Positions 16,042-24,553 of a stretch of 34,446 nt of DNA are shown here, piece by piece. Both the position numbers and the translations under genes were made by a program. This DNA comes from JBOHUC01 sp050733935 (GTDB lineage: Bacteria > Eisenbacteria > RBG-16-71-46 > DASYSL01). Under the pieces are notes generated by a model. It was not told the DNA's origin. It saw only the letters and a list, made by a program, of their open reading frames with translations, and made no database searches. Location: NCBI GenBank assembly GCA_050733935.1, contig JBOHUC010000186.1:1-34446 (forward strand), written 5' to 3'. Position 1 is the first letter of the stretch. Each line of letters opens with the position of its first letter.

Positions 16042-17259
16042 CTACTCGTACCGGAGGGCGACGATCGGGTCGAGACCCGCCGCGCGCGCGGCCGGATAGA
16101 TCCCGAACACGAGCCCGATCCCGGTCGACATGGCGAGCCCGAGGAAGATCGCGATCCAGCTCACGGCCGCGGGGAGCGGCGAGATCGCTGCCACGAGGAG
16201 TGCCAGCCCGATCCCGAGCAGAACCCCGATCGCGCCCCCGGCGAGCGAGAGCGTGGCGGCCTCCACCAGGAACTGCATGAGGACGTCGCTTCGCTTGGCA
16301 CCGATCGCCTTCCGGATCCCGATCTCGCGCGTCCGCTCGGTGACCGAGACCATCATGATGTTCATGATGACGATGCCGCCCACGACGAGCGAGATCCCCG
16401 CCACGCCGACGAGCACGACGAACGCCGCGGTCGTGAAGTTCCGGTAGAGGTCCATGAACATCTCGGCCGTCACGATCCCGAAGTCGTCGGGCTTCCCGGG
16501 ATCGACGTGCCGGCGCGCCCTGAGGACCGCGCGCACCTCGTCCTGTGCGAGCTCGAAGCTCGCCTGATCCACGGACGCCACGCCGATCGAGATCGAGCCG
16601 CGCGACCCGTAGAGCTTGTAGAACGTGCCGAGAGGGATGAGCACGAAGTTGTCCTGGCTCTGCCCGAACACGCTCCCCTTCTTCGTTGCCACGCCCACGA
16701 CCGTGAACTTCTGGTCGCCGATCCGGATGTCGTGCCCGACCGCCGGCTCGCCGCGGAACACCTTTTCCCAGATCTCGTAGCCAAGCACCGCGACCGTGCG
16801 CCGGCGCGCGAGATCGTTCGGGGTCAGGTGACGTCCGTCCTCGAGCTCGATCTTGTCGACGCCGACGTAGTCGCCCCACACGCCCTTGATCGGCACCCGT
16901 CGCTCGCGCTGCTGCCCGAAGCGGATGTCCGCACGGCGCTCGCTCTCGGCCTTCACGGCCGCCGCGTGGCGCGTGAGCGCAGCCACCGCTTCCGCGTCGT
17001 CGAGGACCAGGTCCTTCCGCTTGTTCGCCTCGCGAAATTCGTCGTCGGAGAGGATGAAGCCGTACTTGTCCACCCAGAACACGTTCGCACCCTGGGAGAG
17101 GAGCTTGTCGGAGACGTACTGATTCATGCCCTGAATCAACGAGATGATCGAGATCACGGCGGTGACGCCGACGATCGTCCCGAGCAGGGTCAGAAACGAG
17201 CGGAGCTTGTTCGCCCGGAGGGCTCCGAGCGCGATGCGAGCGCTTTCGCGGAATTCCAT
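16042..17259 (-). CDS. MacB-type ABC transporter permease, first paralogue
   Basis: A 405-residue membrane subunit with N-terminal ALRANKLRSFLTLLGTIVGV, a periplasmic MacB_PCD-like domain (about residues 45-255, including RRTVAVLGYEIWEKVF), three C-terminal helices, the coupling segment SVTERTREIGIRKAIGAKR and the end DPIVALRYE. It is closely similar to the next permease at both ends but divergent in the periplasmic domain, which suggests a duplicated gene specialised into a heterodimeric transporter. It begins 7 bases after the ATPase stop. A homodimer of each with the same ATPase is also possible. Confidence 0.93.
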   Translation of the reverse strand: MEFRESARIALGALRANKLRSFLTLLGTIVGVTAVISIISLIQGMNQYVSDKLLSQGANVFWVDKYGFILSDDEFREANKRKDLVLDDAEAVAALTRHAAAVKAESERRADIRFGQQRERRVPIKGVWGDYVGVDKIELEDGRHLTPNDLARRRTVAVLGYEIWEKVFRGEPAVGHDIRIGDQKFTVVGVATKKGSVFGQSQDNFVLIPLGTFYKLYGSRGSISIGVASVDQASFELAQDEVRAVLRARRHVDPGKPDDFGIVTAEMFMDLYRNFTTAAFVVLVGVAGISLVVGGIVIMNIMMVSVTERTREIGIRKAIGAKRSDVLMQFLVEAATLSLAGGAIGVLLGIGLALLVAAISPLPAAVSWIAIFLGLAMSTGIGLVFGIYPAARAAGLDPIVALRYE

Positions 17260-17266
17260 GGCGTGC

Positions 17267-17998
17267 CTAGGCGCCGGCGGCGCCCAGCACTTCGACGCGC
17301 CGGCCGGCCTGGCGGGTATCGCTCTCGATCTTACCGTCGCGCAGGCGCACGACGCGATGCGCGTGGGCGGCCACGTCCTCTTCGTGGGTGACGACGATTA
17401 CGGTTTTTCCCTGCGTGTGAATCGACTCGAAGGTCGCGAGGATTTCGTTTCCGGTTTTCGTGTCCAGGTTCCCGGTCGGCTCGTCGGCCAGGATGATGGA
17501 CGGCCGGTTGACGAGCGCGCGCGCGATCGCAACGCGCTGGCGCTGTCCGCCCGAAAGCTCGTTCGGGCGGTGCTTCATCCGGTCGCCGAGCCCCACGGTA
17601 TTCAGCGCGCCGATTGCGCGCTCCTTCCGCTCCTTCGGCGAGAGCCCGGCGTAGATGAGCGGGAGCTCGACGTTGTGGAGCGCGTCCGAGCGCGCGAGCA
17701 GGTTGAACGTCTGGAACACGAAGCCGATCTCGCGGTTTCGGATCGCCGCGAGCTCGTCATCCGAGAGCCGCGAGATCTCCTGCCCGCGCATGCGGTAGGA
17801 GCCGCCGGATGGGGTGTCGAGGCATCCCAGGATGTTCATGAGGGTGGATTTGCCCGAGCCCGACGGGCCCATGACCGCGATGTACTCGCCCTCTTCGACG
17901 TCGAGCGAGACACCGGCGAGCGCATGCACCTCCTCTGAACCCACGCGATAGATCTTCGTGAGGTCGCGGAAGACGAGCAGCGTTGGCGAAGCGGTCAT
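17267..17998 (-). CDS. ABC transporter ATP-binding protein, MacB/LolD family
   Basis: A 243-residue stand-alone ATPase of the family that drives MacB, LolCDE and FtsEX-like machines. Walker A is GPSGSGKST (from G44, K50), the Q-loop FVFQTFNLL (Q96), the signature LSGGQRQRVAIARAL (from L148) and Walker B ILADEPTGNLDTKTG (D172, E173), followed by the H-loop VTHEEDVAAHAHR. The family-typical IEEGEYIAVMG-like lead-in and LDTPSGG loop are present. It lies between the adaptor and the first permease. One ATPase gene for two permease genes implies that an ATPase dimer serves a heterodimer, or two alternative homodimers. Confidence 0.95.
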   Translation of the reverse strand: MTASPTLLVFRDLTKIYRVGSEEVHALAGVSLDVEEGEYIAVMGPSGSGKSTLMNILGCLDTPSGGSYRMRGQEISRLSDDELAAIRNREIGFVFQTFNLLARSDALHNVELPLIYAGLSPKERKERAIGALNTVGLGDRMKHRPNELSGGQRQRVAIARALVNRPSIILADEPTGNLDTKTGNEILATFESIHTQGKTVIVVTHEEDVAAHAHRVVRLRDGKIESDTRQAGRRVEVLGAAGA

Positions 17999-18022
17999 TC
18001 GATTCGTCTCCGGGGGTACTGA

Positions 18023-19366
18023 CTAGCCGCCGGCCTGGACGCGCACGCCGCCGCCTCGGCCCTTCTTCTGGACCTGGACGCGGTCGCCGGGCTTCAAGTC
18101 GCGCAGCACCTTGTACGGCCCGGTGATCACCTTCTCCTTTTCCTTGAGCTCGCCGCCGGGAAGGATCTGGATGTCGGTCTCGCTCGAGATTCCGGTCTTC
18201 ACGCGCCGGAAGCGCGCGAACTCGCCGTCCATCACGAACACGCCGGTGATCTCCTTCTTCTTGCGCTCGAGCGGGTCGGCCTCATCCTCCTCCGGCGAGG
18301 AAGCCGCGATCGCCTCGTCGCCCTTGGCCGGCTTCTCCTTGCCCGCCGGAGCCTTCTTCTTGCCGCGCTCCTCGAGCTCTTCCGGCTGCCGCACGACCAC
18401 GGACTGGATCGGCACGGCGAGCGCCTTCTCGGCCCGCTTGACCTCGATCTCGACGTCCGCCGTCATCCCGGGCCTGGCGGCCGGCACGTCCTCCGAGAAC
18501 AGGACCTTGACCTCGAAGTTCGTCTCTCCCGAGGCGGCCGCCCCCGTCGTCTGCGTGGCGCTGTTTCCGACCTCCGTGACCGTGCCCTTGAAGCTCGTGT
18601 CGGGGATCGCGTCGACCGTGATCGTCGCGGGCTGCTCGACCCGAACGTCCACCACGTCCGTCTCGTCGACGTCGGCCTTGACGAGCATGCGCGCGACGTC
18701 CGAGACGGTGAGGATCTGTGTGCCCGGATTGTTCATCGTGCCGACGACCACGATCTCCCCTTCCTCGATGTTGAGAGAGGTGATCTTGCCGTCGATCGGC
18801 GACCGGTACGTGGTCTTCGACAGGTTGTCGCGCGCCCCGCGCAGGACGGCATCGATGCGCGAGACTTCCTCGCGCGCCGTCGAGAGCTCGGTCTGAGCGC
18901 CGATGAACTCGTTCTCCGCCGTGTCCATCTCCTGGGTCGAGAGCAGGTTCCGCTCGGACAGGGCCTTCCGGCGCTTGTAGTTCTGCTCGGCGATCTTGTA
19001 GGCGGACGCGGCGCGCTCGACGCGCGAACGCGACGCGCTCAACGAGGCCTGCGCCTGGCGGACCGAGGCGTCGTACTGCGTGTTGTCGAGCTCGAGCAGG
19101 AGCTGCCCGCGCTTGACCGTGTCGCCTTCGCGGACGGCCAGGTGGACGACGCGCCCGGGAATGTCCGCGCTGATCTTGACCACGGTGCGCGGCTCGATCT
19201 CCCCGGGAGCCTTCACCTTCTGCACGATGTCCTTGGTCTTCGCGGCGGCCACCGTCACCGTCTGGACCTTGCCCTTGCGTTGCTGCATCGCGCCGAGGAA
19301 CGACAGCGCGAGCACGACGACGCCGAGGCCGATCCAGAAGAACTTGTTCTTGAACAGCTTTTTCAC
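18023..19366 (-). CDS. MacA/HlyD-type periplasmic adaptor (membrane fusion protein)
   Basis: A 447-residue membrane fusion protein with a single N-terminal helix (about residues 10-26). It bridges the inner-membrane permeases and TolC. Split biotinyl-lipoyl segments are at about 60-95 (ISADIPGRVVHLAVREGDTV) and 186-205 (YRSPIDGKITSLNIEEGEI), flanking a long alpha-helical hairpin (about 100-182) that docks with TolC. Beta-barrel and membrane-proximal domains follow. Residues about 328-372 form an unusual Lys/Glu/Ala-rich, probably disordered insertion inside the membrane-proximal domain. The start is GTG at 19366, and the gene follows tolC by 36 bases. The order TolC-adaptor-ATPase-permeases supports a tripartite exporter. 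Confidence 0.93.
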   Translation of the reverse strand: MKKLFKNKFFWIGLGVVVLALSFLGAMQQRKGKVQTVTVAAAKTKDIVQKVKAPGEIEPRTVVKISADIPGRVVHLAVREGDTVKRGQLLLELDNTQYDASVRQAQASLSASRSRVERAASAYKIAEQNYKRRKALSERNLLSTQEMDTAENEFIGAQTELSTAREEVSRIDAVLRGARDNLSKTTYRSPIDGKITSLNIEEGEIVVVGTMNNPGTQILTVSDVARMLVKADVDETDVVDVRVEQPATITVDAIPDTSFKGTVTEVGNSATQTTGAAASGETNFEVKVLFSEDVPAARPGMTADVEIEVKRAEKALAVPIQSVVVRQPEELEERGKKKAPAGKEKPAKGDEAIAASSPEEDEADPLERKKKEITGVFVMDGEFARFRRVKTGISSETDIQILPGGELKEKEKVITGPYKVLRDLKPGDRVQVQKKGRGGGVRVQAGG

Positions 19367-19402
19367 GACGAGACTCCTGGGGACGGGTCGCCCCGGCTCG
19401 GG

Positions 19403-20794
19403 TTACTCCTCGGGGACGACGTACTCCACTCCGCGCACGCGCTCGATCCGCGCTTCCGCGATGCGCTGCTCGGTCAGGGCCTGAACCAAATTCGAGCGCG
19501 CCCGCTGCAGCGCGACCTGAGCATCGATCAATTCAAGAATGGTTCCCGATCCGACGTTGTACTTTTCCTGCGAGAGCTTGAGATCCTCCTCCGCCGAGTC
19601 GAGCCCGTCGCGGGCCACGAGCACACCCTCGTTGGCCGTGCGCGCGATGTTGATCGCTTCACGGACCTCGACTTCGACGTCGAGACGCTGCCGCTGAAAC
19701 GCGTAGCGGGCCTGTTCGCGATCCGCCTGGCTCTGCTGGATGCGACCCTTCTGGCCCCAGAACGCATCGAACACCGGAATGCTGAGGCCGATGCCGAGGC
19801 TGCGCGAGCGTGATCCGGAGAGGGAGAAGTCCTGCTCCCGGCTTCCACGATACGCCAACTGGCCTCCCAGGGTCGGATAATACCCGGCCTTGGCCGCTCC
19901 CACCGACGCGTTAGCGGCCTCGACGGTCTCCTGCGCCCGCATGAGCTCCGGCCGGCGCGAGACTGCTTCGTTGAAGATTGCAACCGAGTCGACCGCGACC
20001 GGCCCCACTTCGCCGATTCTGTCGTCGGCGTGCAGGTCGTCGGTCGGGTTCTGTCCGATGATCCGGGCCAGGCGGGCGCGCTCGTTGACCACGTTGCCGC
20101 GCGCGCGCAGGACCTCGAGCTGCGCTTCGGAGACACGGACCTTCGCCTTGAGGACGTCCCCGCGCGCGACCATCCCGAGCTCGAACAGGCTCTCGACCCG
20201 ACGAAGCTCCTGTTGCGCGACAACGAGGGACGAATCGGCCACGGTCTCGAGGAGCTGGGTTGCGACCAGCGCGTAGTACTGCTGCTTGACCGCGAGCACG
20301 AGATCGCCGCGCGCGGCGCGGTAGTCAAACTCGGTGGCGGTCTTCGAGTGTTTGGCGGACTGGATGCTCTTGAACGCGCTCCAGTCGACCAGGTTCTGGC
20401 TCAGGACGTAGGAGCTCGTGTACGTGTTGACGCTCGAAGGAATCGACTGCCCCGCGCCGATCTGGACGCTTCCGTCGAACGCGCGGTTGAAGCCGAGATC
20501 AGCACTCAAGCTCGGCAGATAGCGCTGCAGCGCTTCGGCCTTCCTTCCTGCCGCCGCGCGGATGTTCTGTTCGTTCGAGAGCAGGTCGTGATTCTTGAGC
20601 ATTGCAAGGCGGACGGCCTCGTCGACTGAAATCGGACCGCGCGCCGCGGGGATCTCGGAGGGATCCTGCGCGTGCGCCGCCTGCTGGACCGCGCCCGAAA
20701 GCAGCGCGGCCAAGGTCATCCCTGCCACGATCTGCCCGAAGCGGGCAAAACGAATTCGATGGGTTCCGCGCATCTCTTTGTCTCTCCCCCTCAT
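19403..20794 (-). CDS. TolC-family outer membrane efflux protein
   Basis: A 463-residue outer membrane channel protein. A signal peptide ends near AAHAQ (about residue 42). Two OEP repeats follow, the first opening with GPISVDEAVRLAMLKNHDLL and the second near LFNEAVSRRPELMRAQETVE-like sequence; long amphipathic helices rich in Ala, Arg and Glu (for example REAINIARTANEGVLVARDG) fit the periplasmic tunnel. The ATG at 20794 has GGAGG 6 bases upstream; a second ATG at 20773 also has a purine-rich site and would give a more canonical signal peptide, so the start is ambiguous by 7 codons. It heads the exporter part of the cluster. I avoid the tolC symbol because the family has many specialised members. 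Confidence 0.93.
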   Translation of the reverse strand: MRGRDKEMRGTHRIRFARFGQIVAGMTLAALLSGAVQQAAHAQDPSEIPAARGPISVDEAVRLAMLKNHDLLSNEQNIRAAAGRKAEALQRYLPSLSADLGFNRAFDGSVQIGAGQSIPSSVNTYTSSYVLSQNLVDWSAFKSIQSAKHSKTATEFDYRAARGDLVLAVKQQYYALVATQLLETVADSSLVVAQQELRRVESLFELGMVARGDVLKAKVRVSEAQLEVLRARGNVVNERARLARIIGQNPTDDLHADDRIGEVGPVAVDSVAIFNEAVSRRPELMRAQETVEAANASVGAAKAGYYPTLGGQLAYRGSREQDFSLSGSRSRSLGIGLSIPVFDAFWGQKGRIQQSQADREQARYAFQRQRLDVEVEVREAINIARTANEGVLVARDGLDSAEEDLKLSQEKYNVGSGTILELIDAQVALQRARSNLVQALTEQRIAEARIERVRGVEYVVPEE

Positions 20795-20894
20795 CCTGGA
20801 CCTCCGTCGACGCGATCGGACACAACGACTCCCCTACGGCCTGGTTCCTGCAAAGTTGCCCGTTTGGATGCGCCCGAGCGTGCCGGAACGCGGA

Positions 20895-21629
20895 TTAAGG
20901 CTGGAACACCGCACCGGCGAGCGAGCCCAGCAAGACGAACACCGCAAAGAGGCCCCAGATGCCCAGGTTCGCGCGGCCCTTCGGCACCCGTGCGATGACC
21001 GCGACCCCGAGTGCGACGAGGGCGGTCTGCCAGATCGTGAACAGGTCGAGATTGAACAGCACGTTCGCGAAGAACTTCGCCGCGAAGCCTTCGGCCTGCG
21101 ACGGCGGAAAGAACGCGCCCGGTCCGATCGAGACCTGTGCGGTCTTCGAGAAGAGCGCGAGCGGAATGCGCACGAGGAGCCCCGGGACCGCCACGAGTCC
21201 GGCGTGCGTGACGAGCGAAAGCGCGTGCTTGTACGACATCTTTCCGCCGAGCAGGAATCCGCCGACGAAGAACACGGCGGCCGCCCAGATGAACGTCACG
21301 ACCACGCCCCCGATGACACCGGTGATGAGCGTGATCCATCGGCCGATCGTCGTCATCATCTCGATCCCCTGCTCGGCATTCTGACCACCCTCCTCGATCT
21401 TCTCGATCGTCTCGGGGAGCATGACGGGATCCCAGAGAATGAGGATGAAGGCGGCAATCAGGACGACCGCGAGGATCATCGGCGCAAGCCACGTGGGACG
21501 TTCCGCGAGGTGCTCGAACAGCGCGCGCGGCGACGTGAACACCGCGGCGAAGCGCTTCGGAAACGGCCACGGAGCCGAGCTCGCCGGCGTGGCGGCGGGC
21601 GCCGAGGGAACCGGGGTGACGTCTTCCAT
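20895..21629 (-). CDS. Yip1-family integral membrane protein
   Basis: A 244-residue protein with a cytoplasmic Pro/Ala-rich N-terminus, then FPKRFAAVFTSPRALFEHLAERPTWLAP, which resembles the opening of bacterial Yip1-domain proteins (a short amphipathic stretch followed by W-L-P and a first helix). Five hydrophobic segments follow (about residues 50-67, 100-128, 140-155, a region near 185-200, and the C-terminus). Bacterial Yip1 proteins have no agreed function; they are often next to exporters and outer-membrane genes. The start is well supported by GGAGG 4-5 bases upstream of the ATG. It lies 100 bases upstream of tolC in the same direction, and 344 bases after the second tonB, so it may begin a new transcript. 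Confidence 0.75.
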   Translation of the reverse strand: MEDVTPVPSAPAATPASSAPWPFPKRFAAVFTSPRALFEHLAERPTWLAPMILAVVLIAAFILILWDPVMLPETIEKIEEGGQNAEQGIEMMTTIGRWITLITGVIGGVVVTFIWAAAVFFVGGFLLGGKMSYKHALSLVTHAGLVAVPGLLVRIPLALFSKTAQVSIGPGAFFPPSQAEGFAAKFFANVLFNLDLFTIWQTALVALGVAVIARVPKGRANLGIWGLFAVFVLLGSLAGAVFQP

Positions 21630-21859
21630 GATTCCTCCACGAGGCCACGCGCGCCCCGGGAGCGGGGCGCGGTCGACAGGACCGCAGGGAGCCGCGGATC
21701 GGACGATCTCGGGCTTTGATGGAATCGGAGGCGAGCGATTTCCCGGCGGTGCGGGCCCGCCGCTCCGGGCATGAGGAGCGGACCAGGCACCGATGCGGCA
21801 GCCTACGCGAGCCCTCGGACACCGTCAAGGTAACGTACGGCCGAACGTCTTGAGTGACA

Positions 21860-21880
21860 CGGGCTTTGCCCGGTCTTTTC
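21860..21880 (+). terminator. small hairpin followed by T-rich run, plus strand
   Basis: CGGGC-TTT-GCCCG (21860-21872) is followed by GTCTTTTC. On the plus strand it has the shape of a short intrinsic terminator, although no plus-strand gene ends near it. The flanks CTTGA and TCAAG also pair. It may stop antisense transcription or be chance. Confidence 0.3.
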
Positions 21881-21928
21881 AAGCGGCGTGGGGCCTTGGG
21901 GAGGCCCGGCGTCCGGCGGGCCGGCGTT

Positions 21929-21966
21929 CCGCAGGTCCCGGGGAGTTCGGTTCCCGGGACCTGCGG
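21929..21966 (-). terminator. 14-bp stem hairpin downstream of the second tonB-like gene
   Basis: CCGCAGGTCCCGGG (21929-21942) and CCCGGGACCTGCGG (21953-21966) are perfect complements around a 10-base loop, starting 8 bases after the tonB stop. It has no T-tract on the minus strand, so termination would be Rho-assisted or the hairpin may instead protect the mRNA 3' end. Confidence 0.5.
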
Positions 21967-21973
21967 GGGCTCG

Positions 21974-22720
21974 TCAATGCAGGCGGAATTCGATCGGAAC
22001 GCGCACCCAGACGCCGACCGGCTGGCCGTTCGTCTTGGCCGGTGTGAACACCCACTGCCGGGCGGCCTCGAGCGCTGCTTCGTCGAACATGGGCGACGAG
22101 CGCTCGATCTCCGCTTTCCGGATCTTGCCGTCGACGCCGACGAACATGCGCACGATGACATGGCCTTCGAGTCCCGCCGTGCGCGCCATTTCTGGATACG
22201 CGGGGCGCACGCTCTTCACGATCTCGGGGAACTCGTCAACGAAGGTCGTGACGTCGGGTGGCGGGATCGTATCGTCGACCGGCAACCCGTCCGGGCCTCC
22301 GCTGCCCTTTACGGGTCCGCCAGAACCTCCGTCGCCAACGGTGCCTTCGAAGTCGTTCCGCGCTTCGATCGCACCGCTGTTTGGGTGAACGACGGGGTGA
22401 TCGTCGTTCACAAATTCGTCAAGGACCGGAAGGATGACGCTCAGGTCATCGAAGTCCCTGGGTTCGACAGGAGGCGAGCCGCCGGAAGTGGGGACGTAAT
22501 CCTCTACATCCCTGGGGAAGTCCACGTACGGCGGAGGATCGAAGCTCCGGACCTCCGGCTCGCGAAGAACGACGGCGAGCAGCAGGGCGAACACGACGAC
22601 GGTGAGATGCGCGAACGCGGAGAAGCCGAGACCGCGCGCGAGCGCCTCGTCCTGCGCGGCACGCATGGCGCGGACGAACGACAGAGGATCGGAAGGTTCG
22701 GCGGTGAGTGTGCGGACCAC
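21974..22720 (-). CDS. TonB-family energy transducer, second copy
   Basis: A 248-residue protein with a cytoplasmic N-terminus, one helix (FSAFAHLTVVVFALLLAVVL, about residues 33-52), a Pro/Asp/Gly-rich periplasmic spacer, and a C-terminal TonB domain (about 165-248) with VRPAYPEMARTAGLEGHVIV and ARQWVFTPAKTNGQPV. TonB couples ExbBD proton flow to outer-membrane receptors. The spacer is unusually acidic (DDLSVILPVLDEFVNDD) instead of the Pro-Lys/Pro-Glu repeats of E. coli TonB. The GTG start has GAGGAGG 7-8 bases upstream and an in-frame stop just before it. It follows the first copy by 117 bases and may serve a different receptor. Confidence 0.92.
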   Translation of the reverse strand: MVRTLTAEPSDPLSFVRAMRAAQDEALARGLGFSAFAHLTVVVFALLLAVVLREPEVRSFDPPPYVDFPRDVEDYVPTSGGSPPVEPRDFDDLSVILPVLDEFVNDDHPVVHPNSGAIEARNDFEGTVGDGGSGGPVKGSGGPDGLPVDDTIPPPDVTTFVDEFPEIVKSVRPAYPEMARTAGLEGHVIVRMFVGVDGKIRKAEIERSSPMFDEAALEAARQWVFTPAKTNGQPVGVWVRVPIEFRLH

Positions 22721-22837
22721 GGTTCATCCTCCTCGGCCCGGTCGAGGTGCGGGAACGTCCGGCCCAACGGAGGATGTCCGCTCCGGGCGGAACGCGCGTG
22801 GCATCCGCGGCGTCCGCCCGAAGGCACGTCTTGATTG

Positions 22838-23566
22838 CTAATGCAGCGAGAACTTGACCGGCACCGCGACCCACACGGCGACCGGCTTGTTGTTCGACAG
22901 CGCGGGCTTGAACACCCACCTCTTCACGGCGCTGACGGCGGCGTCGTCGAGCACGGGCACGGACTTCACGACCCGCGTGTCCTTCACCTTGCCGTCCTTG
23001 CCGACCAACGCCTGGACGACGACCGTCCCTTCCATGTTCGACTGGCGCGCGATGTCCGGATATTCCGGCGACACGCGCGTGATCGCCTCGGGCAACTCTT
23101 CGACGTAGACATATTCGCCGAAGCCTGGAAGCTCGTCACTGGGCGGCGCGATGACGAGCGAGTCGCCCGAGCCTGTCTCCCCGGTGCCGATCGCCTGCGA
23201 CAGCTCTTCCTGCGTCGCGATCGTCTGCTCCTCCTCGACCTGTTCGTCCTCGGTCGGGAGCGGGATGCCGGCCGTCGGCTGCGCCGCGGGCGCCGCCACG
23301 GAAACCGTGGGCGGCGTCTGCTGGAGCGACGGTGGCGCCTGGAGCTCGCGGTACGGGACGACCACGACGCGCTCTTTCCGGGGTGCGTTCCGCTGTGCGA
23401 GCGCGAGCAGGAGCACGATCACGATCACCGAGAGATGGCCCATGGCGGAGTACGTGAGGGCCTTCTTCAGGTTCGCGGACTGGTACTCGCGGGCCTCCCT
23501 TAGGTGCTCGAGCTCGGCGACGCCGAACTCACCCATGTCGGAGATGCCGTGTGCCATCGTGCTCAC
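22838..23566 (-). CDS. TonB-family energy transducer, first copy
   Basis: A 242-residue protein with a charged cytoplasmic N-terminus of about 36 residues, one helix (about 37-56), a Pro/Glu/Gln-rich spacer and a C-terminal TonB domain (ITRVSPEYPDIARQSNMEG, then VKRWVFKPALSNNKPVAVWV). Its GTG overlaps the upstream exbD stop as GTGA, so it is translationally coupled; an ATG 3 codons later (23557) is an alternative. The longer than usual N-terminus before the helix is shared with the second TonB copy, which suggests that both contact the same inner-membrane partner, probably the ExbB-ExbD complex encoded just upstream. Confidence 0.93.
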   Translation of the reverse strand: MSTMAHGISDMGEFGVAELEHLREAREYQSANLKKALTYSAMGHLSVIVIVLLLALAQRNAPRKERVVVVPYRELQAPPSLQQTPPTVSVAAPAAQPTAGIPLPTEDEQVEEEQTIATQEELSQAIGTGETGSGDSLVIAPPSDELPGFGEYVYVEELPEAITRVSPEYPDIARQSNMEGTVVVQALVGKDGKVKDTRVVKSVPVLDDAAVSAVKRWVFKPALSNNKPVAVWVAVPVKFSLH

Positions 23567-24048
23567 GGGCCGGCCACCTCCTTCTTGTCCTCTTCGGTCA
23601 TGGGGGCGAGCGCGAAGCGCGTCATCTTGAGAACGTCGAGCTCGTCGATGATGTCCACCATGGCATGGAACTTCGCGTCGGGATGGACCTTGATGACCAC
23701 CACGATCTTGTTCGGATTCTTGTCCCGCTCCTGCTTCATGATCCCCGGCAGCTGCGAGAAACTGATCTCCTCCGGGGGCACCTCACCGACGTTCCACTTG
23801 TAGCGGTCGCCGGGCAGCGCGAACACCGTGAGGATGTTCGACTTCGCGATCGGGACCGGCGGGTTGTCCTTAGGCGGAAGATTGATCTCCAGCGCCTGAG
23901 GGGTCCGGAACACGGTCGTGACCATGAAGAAGATCAGGAGTAGAAACGCGACGTCCACGAGCGGCGTCATGTCGATGCGAATCCCGACTCGCCTCTTCTT
24001 CTTGCCTTTGCCTCCGCCGGATGGTTGCGGGGTGTCTACGGCGCCCAT
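23563..24048 (-). CDS. ExbD/TolR-family biopolymer transport protein, second copy
   Basis: A 161-residue protein with a Gly/Lys-rich cytoplasmic tail, one helix with the conserved proton-path Asp in DMTPLVDVAFLLLIFFM, and a periplasmic domain. It forms the proton channel with ExbB. The periplasmic part (VFALPGDRYKWNVGEVPPEE) differs strongly from the first copy, so the two ExbDs are probably both structural and not redundant. The ATG has GGAGG about 8 bases upstream. It follows the first exbD by 18 bases and overlaps the TonB start by 4. Confidence 0.94.
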   Translation of the reverse strand: MGAVDTPQPSGGGKGKKKRRVGIRIDMTPLVDVAFLLLIFFMVTTVFRTPQALEINLPPKDNPPVPIAKSNILTVFALPGDRYKWNVGEVPPEEISFSQLPGIMKQERDKNPNKIVVVIKVHPDAKFHAMVDIIDELDVLKMTRFALAPMTEEDKKEVAGP

Positions 24049-24066
24049 GTCCTCACCTCCTCCCGA

Positions 24067-24528
24067 TCAATGCGCGGCCGGAGCCGCTGCGATGACGCCC
24101 TTTTTCTTGGCCTCCGTGACGATGTTGAAGCGGTTCGCGTTCTGCGACTGCAGCTCCTTCATGATCTGCTCGACCACGCCGAACGGGGCCTCCTTGTCCG
24201 CCTTGAGCAGGATGTAGGCGGACGGGCTGTTCAGGCGCGCGGTCTGCAGCCAGCCCGCGAAGTTCTCGATGTTCACGTACTCGTCCTTCTTCTCCCGCCG
24301 CTCGATGAACTCGAGCCGGATCCGGCCCTCCTTCGTCACGTTCACCGTGATGATGTTGGACTCCGGCTTCTTGAACTCCGAGGCCGAAGCCGGGAGGTCG
24401 ATCTTGTCCTTCTCCGGCGGCTGGAACTGCGTCGTGGTCATGAAGAAGATCAGGAGCAGGAACGCGACGTCCACGAGGGGCGTCATGTCGATCGCAATCC
24501 CGATCCGCTTCGATTTGATCTTGCTCAT
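24067..24528 (-). CDS. ExbD/TolR-family biopolymer transport protein, first copy
   Basis: A 153-residue protein starting MSKIKSKRIGIAIDMTPLVD with the same conserved Asp-containing helix (DMTPLVDVAFLLLIFFM) as the second copy. The periplasmic domain carries ITVNVTKEGRIRLEF and AYILLKADKEAPFGVVEQIM, the usual ExbD core. Tandem exbD genes after exbB are typical of Bacteroidota-like and other FCB-type systems. It lies 25 bases after exbB. Confidence 0.94.
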   Translation of the reverse strand: MSKIKSKRIGIAIDMTPLVDVAFLLLIFFMTTTQFQPPEKDKIDLPASASEFKKPESNIITVNVTKEGRIRLEFIERREKKDEYVNIENFAGWLQTARLNSPSAYILLKADKEAPFGVVEQIMKELQSQNANRFNIVTEAKKKGVIAAAPAAH

Positions 24529-24553
24529 CGTGCGATCCCCGGGCGCGCCCGGA

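Larger units (their letters stand above)
21630..21973. other. 344-bp intergenic region with two hairpins
   Basis: No coding signal is supported. The region separates the TonB block from the Yip1/TolC block on the minus strand. It contains a 14-bp perfect inverted repeat next to the tonB end (21929-21966), and a small hairpin followed by a T-rich run on the plus strand (21860-21880). Any promoter of the Yip1/TolC transcript should lie here, but I see no convincing hexamers. Confidence 0.5.
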
